Assembly (NCBI RefSeq): GCF_003576645.1
Contig: NC_044916.1
Location: 27,017,699 to 27,081,698, forward strand
Origin: Ipomoea triloba
Lineage: Eukaryota > Streptophyta > Magnoliopsida > Solanales > Convolvulaceae
DNA length: 64,000 nt
Reading direction: 5' to 3'
Shown: piece after piece, positions 21,349-33,265 of the stretch
Position numbering within the stretch: the stretch's first letter is position 1
Layout: each line of letters starts with the position of its first letter
The notes under the pieces: generated by a model
Seen by the model: only the letters and a program-made list of their open reading frames with translations
Told to the model about the DNA's origin: nothing
The model's database searches: none
Translations under genes and position numbers: made by a program

Positions 21349-22566
21349 TCAACCATGGCCCTGGTATGCAGAGTACATTCTCAGGTCCACTTTCCTCAGA
21401 TAAAGAGCACCAGCTGCTATTCTGCGAATAGTTTCATCCTCAGAACTTCTAAGAAGAATCAGTAATGAAGACAGGCCACCAGCTTCAACTATTTTCTCCT
21501 GATTTGCTTCTTCTGCTGCTAGGTTGGCAATTACTTTTACAGCATGAATCTGCACACAAGCATCTTCAGACTCGAGTAGTGACAAAATCTTGTGTAGTCC
21601 AACTTGTCCATGGAGATAGGTGATTGCCCCTCTCTCCCCATTATTGCTATCTTTATATGGCAGATGTCTAAGTGGAGACAGAGAATCTAGAACAGAAAGC
21701 AAACTGCCATTTCCATCTCTATCAGGACTGTTTCTAATTTGACCAGCGTGCAAAGTCAGATGAGACAATTGGCTTTTCAAGATGTTCACTTCTTCTTCCA
21801 ACCTCTTTTTCTGACGAGTCTCTTCTTCCAGCACTTTTTGGAGGTTTACAATGTCAGAATTTCCACCTTTTAGTTCTGGTTCTGAAAACTTCATAATCTG
21901 ATCTTTGAGCTTGTTGGTTTCCTCTTCTGCTGCTTTTCTTATTTTAATTTCATTATGTAGCAACTTCTTCAGCTCAGTCACTTCCTCAGTACAAAACCCC
22001 TTTTGGCCCTCTCCTAAATATGTTCCACCAGCTGCAACAACCTTGACACCTTCATCAATTAGGCCTTGTGCAAGAACAACAGATGTTGTTGTCCCTACAA
22101 AGGTTCCACCTCCAAGATCAAACACTAATATTGTTTCATTGTTTTTCTTTTCAAAGGCAGACATATTAACAGGAGCAGGCAGTGGGCCTGTAGCAATCTG
22201 GGCAGCTAAACCAGACTTAGAAAATCTCTTGTACCTATTCACAGCAGTAGGATTCATCATCTTAATCAGATCAGTTCCAACAGCAATCTTAACAGCTTTC
22301 CTCACATTGAAGTTGAGCATATGAGAAACAATCAATCTGTACTCTGTACTTCCTATATTCTGGATTTTAGACTTCCTGTGGCTTTTGATTTCTGATTTAT
22401 TAACTTCAGAACCCAATTTAGACTTCAGAAAGAATGAGAGACAAAAGGAGACTAATCTTAGTTCAAAATCCAACTCAACAACACTCGGCTTATTTCTTGT
22501 CCCAACACTTCGTGAATCCAGAGACATAAGAGATTTGGCATAAAACCTAAATAATCTCCAAAACAT
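21349..22566 (-). pseudogene. Chimeric ORF: chloroplast HSP70 + chloroplast Cpn60 + armadillo-repeat kinesin fragments
   Basis: One 405-codon open frame (first codon TTG-like; internal Met codons are available) fuses pieces of unrelated genes. After a roughly 140-aa N-terminus of unknown origin comes FEKKNNETILVFDLGGGTF, the ATPase signature of chloroplast-type HSP70. It breaks directly into GTTTSVVLAQGLIDEGVKV, the signature of chloroplast chaperonin 60. From about residue 195 a coiled coil and armadillo repeats follow, with VCVQIHAVKVIANLAAEE-like wording (here ACVQIHAVKVIANLAAEEAN) and IVEAGGLSSLLILLRSSEDE, as in ARK-type kinesins. No introns interrupt the kinesin part, so spliced mRNAs were the source. 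No motor or complete chaperone domain is present, so it is unlikely to have any parental function. The frame may nevertheless be translated from the LTR promoter. Confidence 0.78.
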
Positions 22567-22576
22567 AACCTGATAA

Positions 22577-22738
22577 CATCAGAATATACACAGGCACACA
22601 GCAGTAAGCAGAGAAGAATGAAATATTGTTGTATTGTTGTAGTGAAGACTACAGAATGAAGAATCAAGTTTTCTGGTCTGTGTACATTGCTATATATAAA
22701 GAAGGAAAAGTATAGAATGACGCATGTATCCTCCAACA
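22577..22738 (-). repeat. 5' LTR of the gene-capturing element
   Basis: 162 bp direct repeat of 21081-21242, followed on the minus strand by the primer-site-like TGTTATCAGG. Confidence 0.9.
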
Positions 22739-22796
22739 AGATAGCAAGGCCAAAGCTGGGTTAATAGAGATAAAATTTACCGGAACCGGAAAGATG

Positions 22797-23000
22797 TCTG
22801 ACCAGAGCGGCGGCTGAATGAGACCTATGGTGGGCGGCGGCGTACGGTGGCGGCTCTGGTTCGCGCTGGGGGGTGACGGAGGGAGATTTGGGGGCCGGAA
22901 ATAAGTCTGTCGGGAGCAGCGGCTGAACGAGAACTATGGTTGGCGGCGGCGTACGGTGGCGGCTCTGGTTCGCGCTGGGGGTGACGGAGGGAGATTTTGG
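22797..23000. repeat. Tandem duplication of a GC-rich block (109-bp period)
   Basis: CGTACGGTGGCGGCTCTGGT occurs at 22841 and 22950 within similar surroundings (GCAGCGGCTGAA, GTGACGGAGGGAGATTT). It may represent the 5' exon or untranslated region of the coiled-coil gene on the minus strand. The short minus frame across it ends in a stop and is not called. Confidence 0.6.
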
Positions 23001-23430
23001 GGGATGGGGGGTTCTTGATTGTTGGGGGGTTTTAGAGGGTTGGCTGGGGGTTTTAGAGGGTTGGTTAGGGCAATCCCGCCAAAATTGGTTATTTGGGTTT
23101 TCTTGATTTTTTTGCAGAGGATATATTCCAATGAAGCTTATAGCTTACATATCTATCCAGGGTAAGAGTTTGCAGGGAGAGATCTAACTTCAGCCGGTAA
23201 CCGGAGTAACAGGTCGATTTTGGTTTAGGGATTCAATTATATTTTTTTTAGTTTGATGACCAAATTACATTTTGGCGAAACTTTGTCATCATATTACTTT
23301 GTAGATAACGAAGGTAGCAACGACGTTGGTCGTGCTGCAACTCTATAGAATGTTAAATGCCATGTCAATTCCTCAATGTCTATCCGAAATTACCATTTAA
23401 GTGTGTGTCCCCTCTATGGTAATAACAATA

Positions 23431-25106
23431 AGGACTTGGTTAAAAAAATCAATATAATTAAGTGTTTGGTTAATAAGCTTTTTGTAACTCCAAAATACTA
23501 AAATTCAAATAGCTATCTGATGAGTGTAGTTTTCGTGGTGGATGGAAAGGAATAGGTGTTAAAACGGAAAGATTTCCGAGTATCGTTCTCTAAGGATGAC
23601 AAGGAGGGAATTCAAGCGGTAAGGGGATTAAGTACAAGAGTGTTTAGTGTTTAAAAGCTAACCCAAACATAGTAAGAAAGGTGCATGAGAGATCATGAAA
23701 ATAAGGAACAAAACGTTGGGAACAAGCAATTGGAAAGGAGGATTTGGACCTTGCAACTCATATAGGTATCCTTGATTTCCTAAGATACTAGGCTAGCAAC
23801 ACTTAGATAATGAAAATGAGGCAAGACAACTATGCCAACGCCACTCTCGTGGTCATTGGCCTATCATCTAGTCCACAGTCCCATTCTCATGGCAACTAGG
23901 CTAGGTGATGAGGCAAATTATCGAACACATGGTGTGCTATTTGCCTTCCAATCCCCCTTTTCTCAAAGGTGGAAAGGAAACGTGCTAGGCTAGGCTAAGG
24001 AGTATCCCTACTCTCGTAGGTGAGACTCCTTCTCCAAACACCTCTCATATAGGTTGATCACCCTACACAAGAGTCAAAGTGGATCACCACTCACACAACC
24101 AAATTCATAATCAAGCAATTGCAAAACCTAATTAATCAATTCAAAGCTCAAGAATATCCATACAACATTGCTCAATCCAAATCCACAAAGATCTATCTAA
24201 TCATACTTGGAATTGAAATAGCAAAAGGTAAAAGTAATAACAAGAAATTAAAAGGAAGACTTAGCTAGGAATTGAACTTTGAATTTGAACTTGAACTTAA
24301 AATTGAACTTTAATCTTGAACTTGAATGTAGATCACAATCTTGCACCAATGGAATTCTTCTCTAATTCTAATCTAAACTAAGAATTGCAATGTGGAGTGA
24401 ATTGGAATGTGGAGTGAATTGGGGGAGATCTCTCTGGGCTAATCCTAGAGAGAGAAAAATTCTAAACTGATCTAAAACTGAAGTGTGAAGGATCCCTTGC
24501 AAAATTAGCTCAATTCCCCTTTTAAACATTACAGAAACTGCCCATTTTCGCGATGGACGCCCTGGTGGACGCGCGTCCACTGCGATAAATGCGTCCAGAC
24601 TTCAACTTCTGCAAGCGTTCTGATGGACGCCCGGGTGGACGCGCGCGTCCACGGCCCTCTGCTGCATAGACTTCAAACTTCAGAGAGCAGAAAATTGGAC
24701 GCATGGGCCGACGCATGGGTGGACGCACAGGTGGGCACGCGTCCACCGCAGTCTTGGCCTATTTTTTTGCTCCAACTTTAGTTCATTCTTCACTTATCCG
24801 AAATGTTGTCATTTCCTGCCCTTTTTGCACATCTTTTTACCTACAAAATGATTAACCAAGTGTGGAACGGGGTCCAATGGCAATATGAAGCAATCTAATG
24901 CAATTTAATACTAAAACATTCATAAAAGTTTTAACTTGTATACTAAACGATCCATGAATAACCTTATAAAAGTAGTATATTTTGCACTTATCACTATCAA
25001 CTAACAGTTAATTTACCAAACACCTTTCTACAATCAGCTAATGTTATCAACTAATCATACATTCTAACCCAATCAGCTAATTAACAGCGATTTACTAAGC
25101 AGGGCC
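23431..25106. mobile_element. hAT-like MITE interrupted by a solo LTR
   Basis: The two outer parts (23431-23517 and 24999-25106) match the MITE at 9459-9775: shared AAGTGTTTGGTTAATAAG on the left and TTTACCAAACACCTTTCTAC and CAATCAGCTAA on the right, ending AGCAGGGCC. The left terminus looks shortened. The interruption is exactly the LTR described next. Confidence 0.7.
23518..24993 (-). mobile_element. Solo LTR of an Athila-like Gypsy element
   Basis: TGATGAGTGTAG at 23518 and TTTTGCACTTATCA ending at 24993 form TG...CA LTR termini. CTATC flanks both sides (23513-23517 and 24994-24998), a perfect 5-bp target duplication. On the minus strand it starts TGATAAGTGCA, as does the LTR at 7367-9245, so the same broad family is likely. 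No internal region or second LTR exists, indicating loss by LTR-LTR recombination. A GC-rich patch rich in GGACGC lies at 24550-24745. Confidence 0.88.
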
Positions 25107-28100
25107 TTAGTTTTCATTTATTATTGAAGTGGTAGATTTAGTCTTGTAAGTTCAAAATATCCCCTTTATATATGGGTCATCTACTCATCAGGGCATGGGA
25201 TATGGTGAGAGGGAGTGTTACTTTCGAGATTTAATGGTAATACTTATCAAGAGTAGACTTTGAAAATTAAAAATACAAAGTCTCCTAATGGGGTTAGCAA
25301 ATATGAAGGTTGATTAATCAAACGGGCAAACTTGGAGACCACGTACGTTTCTTCGTCTACTGCCCCACATTATACTCTTCAACCGTTTCACACGGATTTG
25401 ACTTATTACTTTGGCCCCCAACGACTCAAAGTCTCCCATGCATACTTTTCAACACACCTACGCCTACATGTCAAAGATTTCCCACCTTTCAATTCACTAT
25501 AAATTTGTGATTTTACACCATCAAAAAGATTCTCGACTTATTATATAGTATATCCGAAGGGCCGGGCAGTAAAAGGTAGAGAAGATAATGGAGTTTTTCT
25601 ATTTATTCTTAAACAAGAAAACAATTAGTGGTCTTATTATATGTGTGTGAGACCATCATCTCATATGTCCCAGATTTTAAATATGTAATATTGTTTTAGT
25701 AAAAATATAATATTTTTTTATGAGTCAACAACTATTACATTTTTCACTAAAATATATTACGGAGTAATTGTTTCTTAAAATGTATTATTGAAAATATAAT
25801 ATATATTTTTCAGTTAAAATGTAATATTTATTGACTCGTAAGATTATTATATTGTTACTAAAAAGTATAACATATTTGAGATCAGTCTAACGTTAATTAC
25901 ATCGTCTTGTACAAGTTTTTGAGTTTGCAATAATATTTATTTATCATGTAGTTTTGATCACATCGTGAGGCTTTGGGCATTACATGATGTACAATACTCC
26001 GATTGAGGTGATTCAAGATACGTTATAAGAAAGGTAATTCAAGAAGCTACAACTTTCTAGAATAAACAAAGGTAAGATTTTGATGTTAAATTGCTCAAAA
26101 TTTGTGTGGATACAAACCAGAAAATATGCCAAGTGTCCTACTATATGTCTCCCACAAGACAATTATAAGTTTATGGTTTTATTATATATAAGTAACTGGC
26201 TTATTTGGAGCAAGTGTAAGGGTGTTTTCTCCTTCTTTTTAATAATAAAGAAAATCTACAATTACTACTAAGAGCGATTTCTTCTAGTGCAAGTAATATG
26301 TATCTTATATGACCGACAGAGATAAGCATTTCACTTGGATGCCTGTGTGCTCGGTAGATTTAAGTAATTGAGTTAATAATTCATTGGTATTTTTGTGTTA
26401 CTATAGTCTTATTGCTATATTGTTATGATTGTTATATTCAATTCACTAGTACTAACGAAAAAAAACGAAATGATTGTTATATTCTATTCCCTAGTACTAA
26501 CGAACAGAAGACACGGATTGTAGTTCTCACTTTGTTCACCAAAGTAATACAAAATGAAAATTAGTTTAATGCATCAATATTCGAGTACAAAACTTATTTT
26601 TTAAATGGATAAAAAATGTTGATTCTTGTTCATTCAATTATTTTGATATTTCCATTGATTTAATTTTGTTTTCAAGAAATAAAAACTGCAAATAGATAAA
26701 TAAATAAACACATACGTGTAAATATAAGCTCAACATGCTTATTTAGGTCTCATTTTAATCATGATTTTTTTAATCATAATATCCTACAGAAATTGATAGG
26801 TTTCATTTTTATAGTTATTGTACATAAAAATACTAACCATTTATTTCAATTTTTAAGCAATTATTATTTTTAAAGCGATTATTAATTGCATTGATTGAAT
26901 GTATAGCTAACTTGATTGAACTCATCGAGGTCCTCCCCCTCTCCAGTTGAGCTCCCGTCCTGGGATTGGACTTGACCCAACCTACGCCCACATCTCACTG
27001 CATTATGCTTACTCCTCAAGGGGTCACCCACTCATTACTGTTGTAAGTTAAGCAAGCTTAACCACATAATTCTTTGACTATCTGGTAGTACTATCTTACT
27101 TAAAATCAATTGGTGATAAGTAGGTAGACATTAACCATTTAACAACACCCCCTCCATAATAAGTCACAATACCACGTCTCGAATCGAGCCCGACCGACGC
27201 CCAACAAAAAAGTAATAAGAAAACCTCAATAGACTTATAGACTAAGGTAGAGTTTGACAAGAATCAAGCCGCGACCTTAAAAAATCATACATTATCCATT
27301 TAGTCACATTTTTAAATGTCATTTGCCCCAATGTAGTTTTTTATTTCTTTCAAACACAATGTACTATATGTATGTAATTAACCATATAATTAATCAACTT
27401 ACACTCGACTCACTCCAATCAAAATCGTCCAAAAATTCCAATCTATTTAGATATAGTAAGAACAAATTTCATAATAATAAAGAGATACATTTGTAATTGT
27501 CAATCTTACTAATATAATTGAGAGGTAAATATGTAAAATTAAGAAGTGGGAATAGTATATTAATTAGTATGACATTGACATATATATTCCTTTCAATTCT
27601 TGGTCTATGATGATGTAAACTGAAATTAATTAATGGAAAATGAAATTTATTACAAGATTATAATATCGAAGAAAGAAAGATTATAATATAATTTTTAAGA
27701 CAATAAGAGGTCAAGGACTCAAGGTGCTATTATCAGAGCCTTCAATGTTCCGAGTCAATTTATGTCTAAGAGACTAACACTATAAGAAATTAAAACACTA
27801 AAACATTTCATTAATTTAATTATGAATTTGTCATGCATAAATTTGATCTTTCTTGGTATGTAAAAGAACTTTTATCCAAACTATAATTAAAATAATTTAT
27901 TGATGCACTAATGATTAATTAGTAATTCTAATTACTTAAAAATAATACGGAGTAATTTCTATAGCATTTCTCATGAATATACTCCATTATATATAATGAA
28001 CTAGTGTAATCGCGGGCAGTACTCTAATATGTTTATAATTAACTTATTATGATTAAATTAATTTATCATGAATATTATATTATGATTAAATTAAATAAAA

Positions 28101-29800
28101 AATAATGAAAGTAAATATGCATATCTTTTTCTTCTTTCCTCCCAAATATATAAGGAGGAATTTTTTTAAATAAAGAGCTGAGATAGTATTAAGTGTAATA
28201 TTTTTATAGCTTATTTCATTGTTAAAAAAAAAATAACTGGCAATGATTGTTTGAAGCATTTATGTTGATAAGTTTGAATAATCATCACCATGTGGATGAA
28301 AGATGCAAAATTTAGGGAAATATACTTTGTAAATTATAGTGAATGAAATGTTATAGATATTGTAGCGACTTAATAAATTTATAATAATAACTTAATAAAT
28401 ATGTAATTGTGACTTAATGTAATTGTAAGTTAATTAAAAAATTGAAAAAAAAAAAAGTATTGGTTTAGGTGTCATTCTAGAAGTGTGGCAGATCCTTGCA
28501 AGTTGTTCTTCAGCAGATCTATCAGCTTGGCTCATCAGTTGTGCAAGCCAATGGAAATCTTTTAATTAAGTGTTATGTCTTCCGATAGTGTTTTTTTTTT
28601 TCTTTTTCATGTAACAATGATTGGAATCCACAAAACTATCTAAGTTAGTGTATAGTACAATAGATGATTTTAGGGTAGTATATCTTATGTCTATCGGCAA
28701 AAGTACAAACGGCATAAGTTTAGTACAAGAAATAAATAATGTCTTTTGAGAGAAAGAACTATTGGGTACATTTTTCAAGACTATTGACTTCAAGATATGT
28801 TTAGAATAAATGCAAAGCTACTTTTTGGGACAAAACAATAGTTTTAGATTCAGTAAAAATGTATTTGCTAATATCCAAAGGTTAATGGTGTGCAATGTAA
28901 AATGGGAGATAATAGCTTTTTGGGCAGCTACCATCTCTGAGAGCGCTAACATATAGCTTTAAAGTGAAATTTGGCGCTCCAAATTTATAAATAGAGCCCC
29001 TCCAAGAGTTTAGAAATTCTTTTTTTTTTTTTTAAAGATTGAGAGACTTAATGAGTACACAAGCCATTCAAAGCTTTCTAAGTATCTTAAATGTCATAGA
29101 ATCATCTATATTTTGTCAAACGGTATGTTTAGACAAAAATTCCCTCTTTGTGTTTAAGATTGGAAAATATTTATTCATGGTGACTTGGTGGACAATCCTT
29201 GGAGTTGGAAGATTAAGTAATGAAAAATGCACAACTTTGTTAAAAGAAAAAAAAAAGATCGTTGCAAAGACGGTCAAGGAGATAGCGGGTAACCTAGCTA
29301 GTTGACTATGTTTGCAATTAGTGTAATAAAGCATGCATTTCACTTGTATCAATATCCTACTAATACATAAAATCCTTTTATGAATAAAGAAGAAAAATTG
29401 AGTAAGGTTATAAACCTATCGTCTCAATTTCTCTACCCTTATTCTCATTACATACTTTCTTATCTAACTAAATCACACGCATACACTTTCATGCGCTTTA
29501 CAAAAGACTAAATAAGTCAAAACAAAATTCTATGAAATTTAATACTTTAGTTTCAAACACTTTAATAATTGTACTTAAAAAATGTTTTTTAAAAGTCTAC
29601 TCAATTAATTCCGTTTTTTTAGACTTTTACTTGTTCAGGACCAACATTTATAAATTTTATAAATTTTAAACGACTTATTTGTTCAAGAGGCTAAACGTTG
29701 ATAAGAATTCAATTCATAAATGTCTTTGTTTTGTGGAAGTAATATCCGTGGTGGGTTAGCAGCCTGTGGACTGGCTAGCTTCTAAGAAAATTCCTGTGTA
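25107..29800. other. AT-rich intergenic region without a supported gene
   Basis: Small open frames (for example 26080-26271 and 29039-29305) have no recognisable domain. A decayed relative of the GAGACCGTCTCA MITE may lie at about 25645-25915 (TGTGTGAGACCATCATCTCA). A moderately GC patch at 26930-27030 was not identified. Confidence 0.5.
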
Positions 29801-29842
29801 TTTACGCGTCCCTGCCCAGGAACATTTCCCTATATATATATA
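29801..29842 (+). promoter_or_regulatory. Core promoter of HMA gene A
   Basis: TTTACGCGTCC (29801) is the diverged form of the TTTGCGCGTCC motif shared with copies B-D. A TATATATATA box begins at 29831, 130 bp before the ATG. The leader is C/T-rich (TTTCTCTCTCTAAATTC). Confidence 0.6.
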
Positions 29843-29960
29843 CACCTCCTAATTAAAAATGAGACTCAAACAGAGTAGTAGCTCCATAAACACCCCCTCT
29901 TTCTCTCTCTAAATTCTCTATTCTTCGTGGTTTTATCTCTCTACCCTGCCTGCAGAAAGA

Positions 29961-30737
29961 ATGGGGAAGGTATGATCTCTCTCATATTCTCTTATTTCAT
30001 CTTAATATATACTAGTAGATCAGAACGAAGTAGACTTAGAACTCTGCTCTCCATCTGTCAAGATTGGTTTAATTTGTTGACCTTTTTTTGGTTTGTTTAA
30101 TTTGCAGCAAAAGGTAGTGATCGGTATCTCTATGAAGGACCAGAAGGCTCGTACCAAGGCCTTCAAGATTGCCGTCAGCGTGCCAGGTACCCACCCCGCC
30201 TGGCGGCCAATAATATTATATTCTTTTGTTAGGATTAAGTCCTTACCACTAACGCCAAAAGTTGTAGCTAATAGTCAAACATTAACTTTATTTTCTTATA
30301 GACAGCCATCACATTATTTAGAGTGTTGGACTTGTCCCGACCTCTACCTAACAATTTTCAGCCTTTACCGGTTTCTGCCCAATATCTTTAAATTTAACTT
30401 GAAATTTCGATGTAATGGAAAGTTTTTGTGGTTTCCTGCAGGGGTTGAATCGGCATCTATCCAACTGGATAAGGGGCAGTTAGAGGTGGTGGGCGACTTC
30501 GACTCGGTGGTTCTGGCGAACCAATTGAGGAAGAGCTTGGGGCAAGCGGAGCTAGTGAGTGTGACTTCCGCCGAGAAAAAGGAAGAGAAAAAGGAAGAGA
30601 AGAAGGAGGAGAAGAAGAAAGACGAGGTCCAACCACCAACAATTGTCACAGTCTTTCAGGATCCTTCTCACTTTCCTTACCCCCCTCACTACGTTTACCC
30701 AACTCATGATTACCAATCCGTGTGCTCTATTATGTAA
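29961..30737 (+). CDS. HMA-domain isoprenylated protein, copy A (three exons)
   Basis: Exons 29961-29969 (MGK), 30108-30186 and 30442-30737, all with GT-AG borders and phases 0 and 1. The predicted protein is about 127 aa. Residues 1-65 form a heavy-metal-associated (HMA, beta-alpha-beta-beta-alpha-beta) fold: KVVIGISMKDQKARTKAFKI, then GQLEVVGDFDSVVLANQLRK. The CxxC metal site is absent, its loop reading MKDQKA. A Lys/Glu-rich linker (KKEEKKEEKK) and a Tyr/Pro-rich tail follow, ending CSIM, a CaaX farnesylation or geranylgeranylation box that would anchor it to membranes. It belongs to the HIPP/small-HMA group, several of whose members are pathogen-effector targets; the function here is inferred only. 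It is the most diverged of the four copies (SVPGVESASIQLDKGQ). Confidence 0.9.
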
Positions 30738-31811
30738 ACTCTCACCATCCATTTTATGTCGGATTAGAATAATCAGATCAGATGATGAAATCCATCATTA
30801 GTCGCATCAAAACAAGCTTGCATATTTCATGCATACTTTCAAATTGCGATTTTCCTGATCGATCTCAAAAAACAAAACCAAAAAAAAAAAAGTGTGTATA
30901 AAAAGAGTTACGTTGTTTGGACTTTGGAACAACTTTTGGGTTTTAGTATCATAGTATGATTAAATGATTATATGTGTCGAGGTTTGGTTTTCAATTGAGT
31001 GATTAGAAAGCTGGGATTGCCTTCTTTCTCTCTCCTCTTTGGATGTAAATTAAAAGTCAAGTCAATACATGGGGCAGTTGATGATGTTATGGGTTTGTTT
31101 ATCATTTCTCATTTTCTTGGATTTGGAGATTTTGGACAACAATCTAACTATCTTTTTTGTTGTCATATAAATTTTACTCCCAGTCGTTATCATTGATCTT
31201 ATGGTATCTAGTTCGCTTGGATTAATTTTTATTTTTTATTTTTTTTTATAACACAGCACAAACTAAATCATGCGACTTAAACCACCAGACCTTAAAAAAA
31301 AAAAAACCAGAATATTTATTTTAAAAAAAAATACAAGGAATATATATTCTTACTTCACAATTTAACACTCTTGAATTGCTAGTTGCTACTAAGTTTCTTC
31401 TATGAACCACTAAGTTGTTTAAGCTGTTTACTTATTCATTCACATAATAACCTTCAATTAATATGATGAGGCAAGTTTGATAAGCCAAATCTGAAAGAGC
31501 TTAAGTTTAGTCTGTTTTTGGATTTTGTTTCATAACTTGTGTGGCGTATCTAAGTGGAACTCAATAAATCTTTGGTAAACAAGATATGTGTGCTGATAAG
31601 GTGTACATATGGACAATATACTTCAATTCTTTGTTTTGAAAATGACTAGTTGACATCTCAATTTACTTTAATTCATAATTTCATTTAATATTTTTTAAAA
31701 AAATTATTAAATCATATAGCTAATTTTTGGGTTCGTTTCCCAGGCCCAAAAATAAAAACAAAGGACCAATTTGGGAAGGTAACATGCTGTCAAATATCAA
31801 TCATTATTAAT

Positions 31812-32108
31812 TCTATGAACCATAGTCCACACAAATGTGTGAACTATAAATAAAAATTACTCCGTATATTATTTGTGTACATAAAGTACATTATTTGAAT
31901 ACTGAAAGTATATTATTTTGTACACTATCAAATAATGTACATTCGGTATACAAATAATGCATTTTAGTATATTAAAAATGTACCTTGTATTCAGAGAAAG
32001 TACATTATCTGAATATTGAAAGTGCATTATTTTGTATAATGTATATTTAGTACACAAATAATGTATTTTTAGTATATTAAAAATGTACTTTTTTATGGTC
32101 CGCATAAA
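31812..32108. mobile_element. MITE-like inverted repeat, GTCCACACA family (decayed)
   Basis: Starts with CATAGTCCACACAAATGTGT and ends near TTTATGGTCCGCATAAAAAT; the interior repeats GTACATTATTT-type words. A better-preserved relative is at 45061-45304. Confidence 0.45.
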
Positions 32109-32559
32109 AATTTGTCGTTAAACATCAATTGTTATACTTAGTGGGTCATAATCTAAAACGACATTCAAATTATGTACTTGTAGTTAATATATTGTATACC
32201 TTCTATTATTAAATTATGTACCTTTAGTGAAAACCTTTTGAACATATCAATAATTGTTATACCTAGTGGGCCATAATCTAAGAAAAATAATCACTTTTAA
32301 AATAATTAAGGCTAATATGTATACATGAATAATTTAGGATAAAAGTGCTATAAGTATATAATTTAGGAAAAAAAGTTTCATTATATTTTTTTTAATATAT
32401 TAACTGCATATTATGTGCATGCAGTTAACATATTATGTGTCTATAATTTACATATTATGTGTATATATTTAGCTTATTATATGCCTTTAATTTATTTACA
32501 AACACACCTAACTACGGGCACATAATAAGTTAGTTACATACTCATAATACATAATAGAC

Positions 32560-32720
32560 CACGGGAGTTCGATCCCCCCTTGTACGGAGAAACCAATATG
32601 GCCAGCACTTTGTCCCTTGATTGGGCCGACCCGGTGCGAGCGGGAATTAGTCTGAGTATGGTATGGACTTAAAGGTGCCTCCTGTTAGAAGGGCCTGCTC
32701 AGGAAACCTCGTGAACATTC
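32560..32720. repeat. SINE-like fragment (tentative)
   Basis: GGGAGTTCGATCCCCCC resembles a polymerase III B box. It is followed by GTGCGAGCGGGAATTAGTC, wording seen in plant tRNA-derived SINEs. No clear A box, poly-A/T tail or target duplication was found. Confidence 0.3.
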
Positions 32721-33034
32721 CAAAATACATAATAGACCACAGTCCATAGTATAATTTTCCCCTGGTCATCAAACTTATCAAATTGAGCTGATTTTTTTAT
32801 TGTTTTTTTCTTTTTTACTCTAATCTTAAAATATTGTGCTATCGAACATTTTGGTTGATCTCAATTAAAAAATTTTACATTTTAAAATAAGCTTTCTTCA
32901 CACACATTTTAAAATAAACTTAATAAAAAATAAAATTATCATTAGTAAGAAATTATCATTGCCAACCAATTGTTATTAAAAAAAAAAAACATTGCCAACC
33001 AATTGAATCTTTCTATCTCCTAGTATAATGTGTA

Positions 33035-33265
33035 AACGTTATGACTTGGTCTGGTCAAGCAAATTTAATGATAATTGTACTATACGATAGAGGACCCATC
33101 TTTCTAGAGAAAGCTAAGTGAGAAATAAACTTAAATATACTTCTCTTTGTCTTTTATTATTAAGTCTACATGCTTTTATAATGCGTGTTTAATTATTTTG
33201 CAACATTCATGAGATTATGATTATAAAAATGCTACTGTAACATATTGAAAAGATTTTATAATGAT
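33035..33265. repeat. HMA-cluster upstream module, copy 1
   Basis: Shares GACTTGGTCTGGTCAAGCAA, GCTAAGTGAGAAATAAA, AATGCGTGTTTAATTA and AACATATTGAAAA in the same order with 46875-47165 and 58430-58650. This indicates that the HMA duplication unit included far-upstream DNA. Confidence 0.7.

Larger units (their letters stand above)
21081..22738 (-). mobile_element. Small LTR retrotransposon that has captured host gene fragments
   Basis: Two direct repeats of 162 bp (21081-21242 and 22577-22738) start TGTTGGAGGATACATG on the minus strand. The element is bracketed by AGATA at 21076-21080 and 22739-22743, a 5-bp target duplication. Next to the 5' LTR is TGTTATCAGG, resembling the initiator-Met primer site. 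Next to the 3' LTR is a G6 polypurine tract (GGGGGG, 21243-21248 complement). No gag or pol is present: the 1334-bp interior is filled by a chimeric host-derived ORF. The LTRs are nearly identical by eye, so insertion was recent; mobilisation would need a Copia element in trans. Confidence 0.9.

Noticed and set aside
29039..29305. 88-codon plus frame upstream of HMA gene A
   Set aside because: No recognisable domain, promoter or splice context; AT-rich background makes a frame of this size expected by chance.
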